A stretch of 64,000 bases of DNA, taken from Hyalangium versicolor (GTDB lineage Bacteria > Myxococcota > Myxococcia > Myxococcales > Myxococcaceae). The position numbers and the translations under genes are program-made. The notes beneath the pieces were generated by a model. It was not told where the DNA came from and did not search any database. It saw nothing but the letters and a program-made list of their open reading frames with translations. The stretch spans positions 1 through 64,000 of the forward strand of contig NZ_JAHXBF010000011.1 in NCBI RefSeq assembly GCF_020103695.1, written 5' to 3'. The stretch's first letter is position 1; each line of letters begins with the position of its first letter. This document shows positions 59,889 to 64,000 of this stretch, one piece after another.

Positions 59889-62800
59889 CTACTGGACGAC
59901 GTTCAGCGCCGTGTCATCGACGAAGAAGCCCGTCTTCAGCGTCACGTCCTCGGTGGCGCTGAAGAACAGCTGGACCGTCTGGCCCTTGTACGCGGACAGA
60001 TCGAACGTCTTCTGAACGTACGCCGTGCCCTTGTCCAGGTTGCTGTAGGTGGCCAGCGTCGTCAGCACGGTGCCCGAGCTGTTGCGCACCGACACCGTGA
60101 GCTTGTCGTACTGCGAGCTCGTCGTGGTCTCCGAGGTGGTGATCTTCAGCCAGAAGCTGAACGAAGCGCTGCAGGCCGTCGCCGGGATGGTGATGGCCTG
60201 GTAGGCGGTCTCGGTGGACGTGCTGCCGTTGTTGCCCAGCGTCGCCTTGTAGCTGCCGGTGCGCGCGGCGCTGTCGCTCGTGAGGTTGTTGATCACGCCC
60301 GAGGTGGCCGTCCAGCTCGTGCTGCCGCTCTCGAAGCCCGCGTTGGCCAGCAGCTGCGTCGTGGTGGCGCAGGTAGCGGCGTTGTTCACCGTGACGGCCA
60401 CCGCGCTCGAGGTGCCCGTGTTGCCGGCCGCGTCGTAGGCCTTCGTGGTCAGCGAGTAGCTGCCATTGGCCACCGCCGTGGTGGTCCAGGTCACGCTGTA
60501 GGGCGACGTGGTGGCGGTGCCGATCAGCGTGCTGCCCGCGTAGAACTCCACCTTCGTCACGCCCACGTTGTCGGAGGCGCTGGCGCTGAGGGTGGCGGTG
60601 CCGCTCAGCGAGGCGCCCGCCGTCGGCGAGGTGATGGACGTCGTGGGAGGCGTGGTGTCCGTGCTGCCAGCGCCCACCGCGAAGGCCACGTCATCGCGGT
60701 CGTCGTAGCTGCCGGTGCTGCACGAGCCCACCGCGCCGTTGTAGCGGAAGGCGGCGCGGACGGCCTGCACGCTGCCGCCATTGGGCAGCGTGTAGGTGGT
60801 GGACAGGGTCTGGCTGCCGGTGGCCGTGGGGTTCACCGTCGCGATGAACACCCAGCTCGGGCTGCTGGCATCGGCCGCGTAGTACAGGTCCAGGTGGTCC
60901 GCGGACGTCGAGTAGGCGTAGACGGTGGCGTCGATGCGCACGGTCTTGCCCGGAGCGAAGCTGGAGCCATCCGTGGTGGTGACCTTCACGGCGTCCACCG
61001 ACTCATCCGAGTGATACGTGCCGGAGGCGCCGTCCGCGCAGCTGCCCTGGAGGGTGTTGGGCTGGTGCGGCTCGGGCCCAAGGCCCGCGCGGCCCGTCAG
61101 CAGATCGCTGGAGGCGTTGCAGGTGTTGCCGACGGTGGCGCACAGCGGAACCTGCAGGGTCGCGTCATACGACGCCTGGCCCTGCGGGCTGACCGTCAGG
61201 GTGACGGGCACCGCGTACGGCGAGTTGGTGGCACCCGAGGCCGTCAGCGTGATGGCCGCGCTGTACGTACCCGCCGCGAGCCCGGTAGCATCCACCGCCG
61301 CCGTGATCGTGGAAGGAGCAGTCCCGGAGGACGGGCTCACCGTCAGCCACGCCGCGCTCGAGGCGGCGCTCCAGGTGAGCGTGCCCACGCCGGAGTTGGT
61401 GATGCTGAGCGTCTGGCTGGCCGGGTTGGCACCGCCCACGACGCTGGCGAAGCCCAGGCTGGCCGGGTTGGTGGCGATGGACGGCTGGGTCGGCGCCTGC
61501 TCGCTGCCGTTGTAGATGACCAGGGCGAAGTCCTGATCCGTGGTGTCCGTGTTGCCCGTCACGCCGTCGCCGGCGATGTTGGTCGCCTTCACGGTGACCG
61601 TGAAGCTGCCCGACACGCCCGCAGGCAGGAACACCGACTCCACGTTGTTCTTCGTGTCCGCGGAGCCGCCGCTCGTCGAGTTCGCACCCGAGAAGACGTT
61701 GCCCTTGTAGGTGGTGCCGTTGACGGTCACCTCGAGGTCCAGGTTGTTCACCCAGGGAGCGCCCGTGGTGGGGCCCGGCGCGTCCGTCCACGCCAGCGTC
61801 ACCCGGAACGGGTTGCTGCTGGAGGACACCGTGCCCGTCACCTGGTACGTCTCACCCGTGCCAGCGAACACCTTGGTCTGGTCGACCAGGATGCGGCCAG
61901 CCCCGTCGAACGCGCGGCCCAGGTTCATGCGGCCCATGCCCTGGTTGTTCGAGGGCAGCGTGTCGTTGGCGCCCGTGCCCGTCATGTAGGTGGCGGAGTT
62001 CATCAGGTACGCCTTGACCATCGCCGGGCTCGGAGCGGTCAGCGCCTTGTTCAGGAAGTCCTGGTAGACGAGGGCCGAACCACCCGCCACCGCGGGGCAG
62101 GAGTGGGACGTACCGCTCGACCACCCGTACAGCGTGCTCCCGGAAGGCCAGTACTTGTCGCACACGCTGCTGCCGTCGTAGTTGGACTGCGGGATACCGG
62201 CCTCGATGTGCGTGCCGGGAGCCACGATGTCCGGCTTGAAGCGGCCGTCGCCGCCCGACGAGTTCACAGGACCGCGGCTGGAGAACGAGATGATGTCCTC
62301 CGCGCTGTTGGCGCCCGTGTTGTCGATGGCGCAGCCGTCCGTGCCCGTCTGGCGCACGTTCTCGCTGGCACCCACCGTGATGACGTTCTTGGCCGTGGCG
62401 GGGCTGCTCACCGTGTTGGCCGAGGAGCCGTCGTTGCCCGCGGCGAAGACCACCACCATCTGCTGAGCGCCCGTGGTCGTCTGCGAGTCACGAACGATCT
62501 TGTCGAACTCCTGAGCGTTCGTGTCGTACTTCTTGGCGGCGCTGCCCGTGTAGCCCCAGGAGTTGCTCGAGATACGAGCGCCCTGCCCGTAGGCCGTGCT
62601 CTCCCAGGCGGTCGCCGTGGCGGTGCCATCGCCGAAGATGGCGGTGATGCCCAGCCGCGCGTACGGAGCGATGCCGAGGCCATAGTTGTAGCCGTTGGCG
62701 TCCTCGTAGGTGCTACCGGTGCTGACGTTGTAGCCACCGATGATGTGCGAGTTCAGGAAGCCGTGGCCTCCCATCACGCCCGTCTGCGCGGTGGGGTTGT

Positions 62801-63773
62801 TCTGGAACGCGATGCGCGTGGACGGCAGGTCCGGGTGTCCGGACAGCGAGTACGCGTCGTCCGCGACCTCGACGGCGAACGAGCTGAACTGCGAGCTCGT
62901 GAAGCCCTTGCTGGTCAACCAGGACAGGTAGTTGGGCCCGGTGGGGCTGCCGGCCGAGATGTTGCCGGCGACGATCTGACCCTGCACCTCGTCCAGCTTG
63001 CGCCGCTTCGTCTGCTGCTCGACGGCGAAGACGCCCTCGAGCTGCGCGATCTCATCCAGTCGCGCCGCATCGACGATCAGCTCGACGTTCTGGAAGCCCA
63101 GCACCGAGCGGCTCCCGACGACGCTGGAGGCCATCCCCTTCAGCGTCGTGACGGTGGCCGACGCGTCCTGCCCGTCGATCACCTGCACCACCACGTTGAG
63201 CTGCGTCCCGGCCAGCGCGCGGCGATCGGCGCGGAGCTCCGGAGACAGGCGGAAGCCCGGCTCGTAGTCACCCAGGAACCGGACGAAGCTCCGCTTCGCC
63301 TTGAGGTCCACCAGGGCCTTGGCCGTGGTCGCATCCGCCCGAACCACGTAGGTGTTGTAGGGGATGTAGCTGACGATCTGGACGCCGGTGGCGCGCAGCT
63401 CCTCGAGCCACTCATCGCGCACGGAATCCGTGAACTGCACCAGGTACTGCCCGCTGCGAGGCGCCGCGCTGGCCGTCAGCGTGCGCTGCATGTTGGAGGA
63501 CCGCAGATGGCTCGGCAGCCGGTTGTAGGTCGCCTCCGCGTTGTCCGTGTCGATGGGATACTCGTTGAGGACGATCAGCTGGTGGGCTGGACGCGTGAGG
63601 ATGCTCGAGTTGAGCGCCGCGACCTCTCCAGGATCCATTCCGGTGTCACCAGAGGTCTGGCTGCAGGCCGCAAGGACCGACAGCACGAGGCCCTTGGCGG
63701 CTCGGCGGAACGAGTGGGGACGTCTTGGCAATACGGGTGTCACTTTGGCTTGGGTCGGACGAGTCCGAGTCAT
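59889..63773 (-). CDS. Secreted subtilisin-family (S8) lipoprotein protease
   Basis: 1294 residues from ATG 63773 (MTRTRPTQAK) with GGGAGA upstream; a longer frame to 63902 lacks a ribosome site. Lipoprotein signal ending LAAC (Cys37). Prodomain-like region to about 290, then an S8 domain with Asp305/306 (EVADDAYSLSGHPD), His337 (GGHGFLNSHIIGG) and Ser556 (GTSHSCPAVAGG), like KP-43-type proteases. C-terminal: jelly roll (PFRVTLAWTDAPG), BACON domain, a beta domain, Ig-like Big_7 repeat (PPTTSITSPTAGASLSG) and a CBM-like jelly roll. Likely a predation or nutrition protease. Confidence 0.9.
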   Translation of the reverse strand: MTRTRPTQAKVTPVLPRRPHSFRRAAKGLVLSVLAACSQTSGDTGMDPGEVAALNSSILTRPAHQLIVLNEYPIDTDNAEATYNRLPSHLRSSNMQRTLTASAAPRSGQYLVQFTDSVRDEWLEELRATGVQIVSYIPYNTYVVRADATTAKALVDLKAKRSFVRFLGDYEPGFRLSPELRADRRALAGTQLNVVVQVIDGQDASATVTTLKGMASSVVGSRSVLGFQNVELIVDAARLDEIAQLEGVFAVEQQTKRRKLDEVQGQIVAGNISAGSPTGPNYLSWLTSKGFTSSQFSSFAVEVADDAYSLSGHPDLPSTRIAFQNNPTAQTGVMGGHGFLNSHIIGGYNVSTGSTYEDANGYNYGLGIAPYARLGITAIFGDGTATATAWESTAYGQGARISSNSWGYTGSAAKKYDTNAQEFDKIVRDSQTTTGAQQMVVVFAAGNDGSSANTVSSPATAKNVITVGASENVRQTGTDGCAIDNTGANSAEDIISFSSRGPVNSSGGDGRFKPDIVAPGTHIEAGIPQSNYDGSSVCDKYWPSGSTLYGWSSGTSHSCPAVAGGSALVYQDFLNKALTAPSPAMVKAYLMNSATYMTGTGANDTLPSNNQGMGRMNLGRAFDGAGRILVDQTKVFAGTGETYQVTGTVSSSSNPFRVTLAWTDAPGPTTGAPWVNNLDLEVTVNGTTYKGNVFSGANSTSGGSADTKNNVESVFLPAGVSGSFTVTVKATNIAGDGVTGNTDTTDQDFALVIYNGSEQAPTQPSIATNPASLGFASVVGGANPASQTLSITNSGVGTLTWSAASSAAWLTVSPSSGTAPSTITAAVDATGLAAGTYSAAITLTASGATNSPYAVPVTLTVSPQGQASYDATLQVPLCATVGNTCNASSDLLTGRAGLGPEPHQPNTLQGSCADGASGTYHSDESVDAVKVTTTDGSSFAPGKTVRIDATVYAYSTSADHLDLYYAADASSPSWVFIATVNPTATGSQTLSTTYTLPNGGSVQAVRAAFRYNGAVGSCSTGSYDDRDDVAFAVGAGSTDTTPPTTSITSPTAGASLSGTATLSASASDNVGVTKVEFYAGSTLIGTATTSPYSVTWTTTAVANGSYSLTTKAYDAAGNTGTSSAVAVTVNNAATCATTTQLLANAGFESGSTSWTATSGVINNLTSDSAARTGSYKATLGNNGSTSTETAYQAITIPATACSASFSFWLKITTSETTTSSQYDKLTVSVRNSSGTVLTTLATYSNLDKGTAYVQKTFDLSAYKGQTVQLFFSATEDVTLKTGFFVDDTALNVVQ

Positions 63774-64000
63774 CGGGATTCTCCCAATGGGGGGATTAGG
63801 ACCAGCAGGGACTACATGCCCCTGGGCGACAATGCTTGCGGGCATTTCGGGAATCGCCTGGTCTTTAGCGGTAACCGATTTGTTAATGGAACTCTTTTGC
63901 AACCCGGTGTCAACACAATGCGGGGTTTCCCTGCGTTAACAAATGTGTCGGGAAGCGCGGAGGAGCGAGGTGCTCCTCAGAGGTGGTAGCGGAACGGCAA
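63774..64000. other. Upstream region of the subtilase gene
   Basis: AT-richer stretch that probably carries the subtilase promoter; no clear boxes are assigned. Continues beyond the window. Confidence 0.3.

Noticed and set aside
59643..63989. 1448-codon plus-strand frame opposite the subtilase gene
   Set aside because: Arg/His/Gly-rich with no domain, while the other strand encodes a clear S8 protease.
1..64000. CRISPR array, rRNA or tRNA genes
   Set aside because: No regular spacer-repeat pattern and no cloverleaf or rRNA sequence was noticed on reading; a dedicated scan was not possible.

Overview
The window is high-GC DNA from a myxobacterium, most likely of the Cystobacterineae (an Archangium, Cystobacter, Stigmatella or Hyalangium relative). 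This rests on gene content: a SitBAI-like lipoprotein toxin locus, a DUF2381 gene beside a Ser/Thr kinase, many two-component and kinase genes, large secreted lipoprotein hydrolases, Uma2 and DUF4388 proteins, and an rtc operon with an RtcR regulator. No rRNA, tRNA or CRISPR array was seen.

Layout. (1) 1-7745 is a phage-like accessory block. It holds 15 small minus-strand genes (6755 down to 919), every one overlapping the next by 4, 8 or 11 nt. Many encode Cys-pair zinc-finger proteins, and a nested palindrome covers the first ribosome site. A DnaJ-type zinc-finger gene lies convergent on the left and an unknown plus-strand gene divergent on the right. (2) 7876-12834 is a three-gene toxin locus on the minus strand: beta-barrel-like exported protein, lipoprotein toxin with a PD-(D/E)xK-like C-terminus, and Imm52-like immunity protein. 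A decayed IS630-type element lies just upstream, followed by a lower-GC patch. (3) 15097-19260 is the RNA repair locus: rtcB-rtcA on the minus strand, divergent from rtcR, with a sigma-54 promoter candidate and a probable RtcR site between them. (4) 19283-37259 holds mostly housekeeping and signalling genes: Uma2 protein, OmpR/HisKA pair, DUF4139 lipoprotein, DUF4388 protein, a four-gene membrane/kinase operon, DMT exporter, tapT-like gene, DsbD, a repeat-rich flotillin-like protein and a P450. (5) 37243-45761 holds a divergent folD, then GH31, a sugar-binding protein and a secreted GH87 alpha-1,3-glucanase, suggesting alpha-glucan use. (6) 46326-59496 is a regulatory and effector island: a kinase-like protein lacking key residues, two XRE repressors, an active-looking kinase, DUF2381 protein, PAAR, DUF4123 adaptor, a 1952-residue RHS toxin and its probable immunity protein. 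A 17-bp palindrome, TGTACCTGATAGGTACA, lies before the first kinase gene and related sites lie before both XRE genes, which suggests one regulon. (7) 59889-63773 encodes a secreted subtilase lipoprotein with an intrinsic terminator.

How the genes work together. Two separate interbacterial weapons are present, one of the outer-membrane-exchange type and one of the type VI type, each with an adjacent immunity gene. The most novel-looking element is the overlap-coupled zinc-finger cassette at the left. The best supported regulatory predictions are the rtc promoter and the XRE operators.
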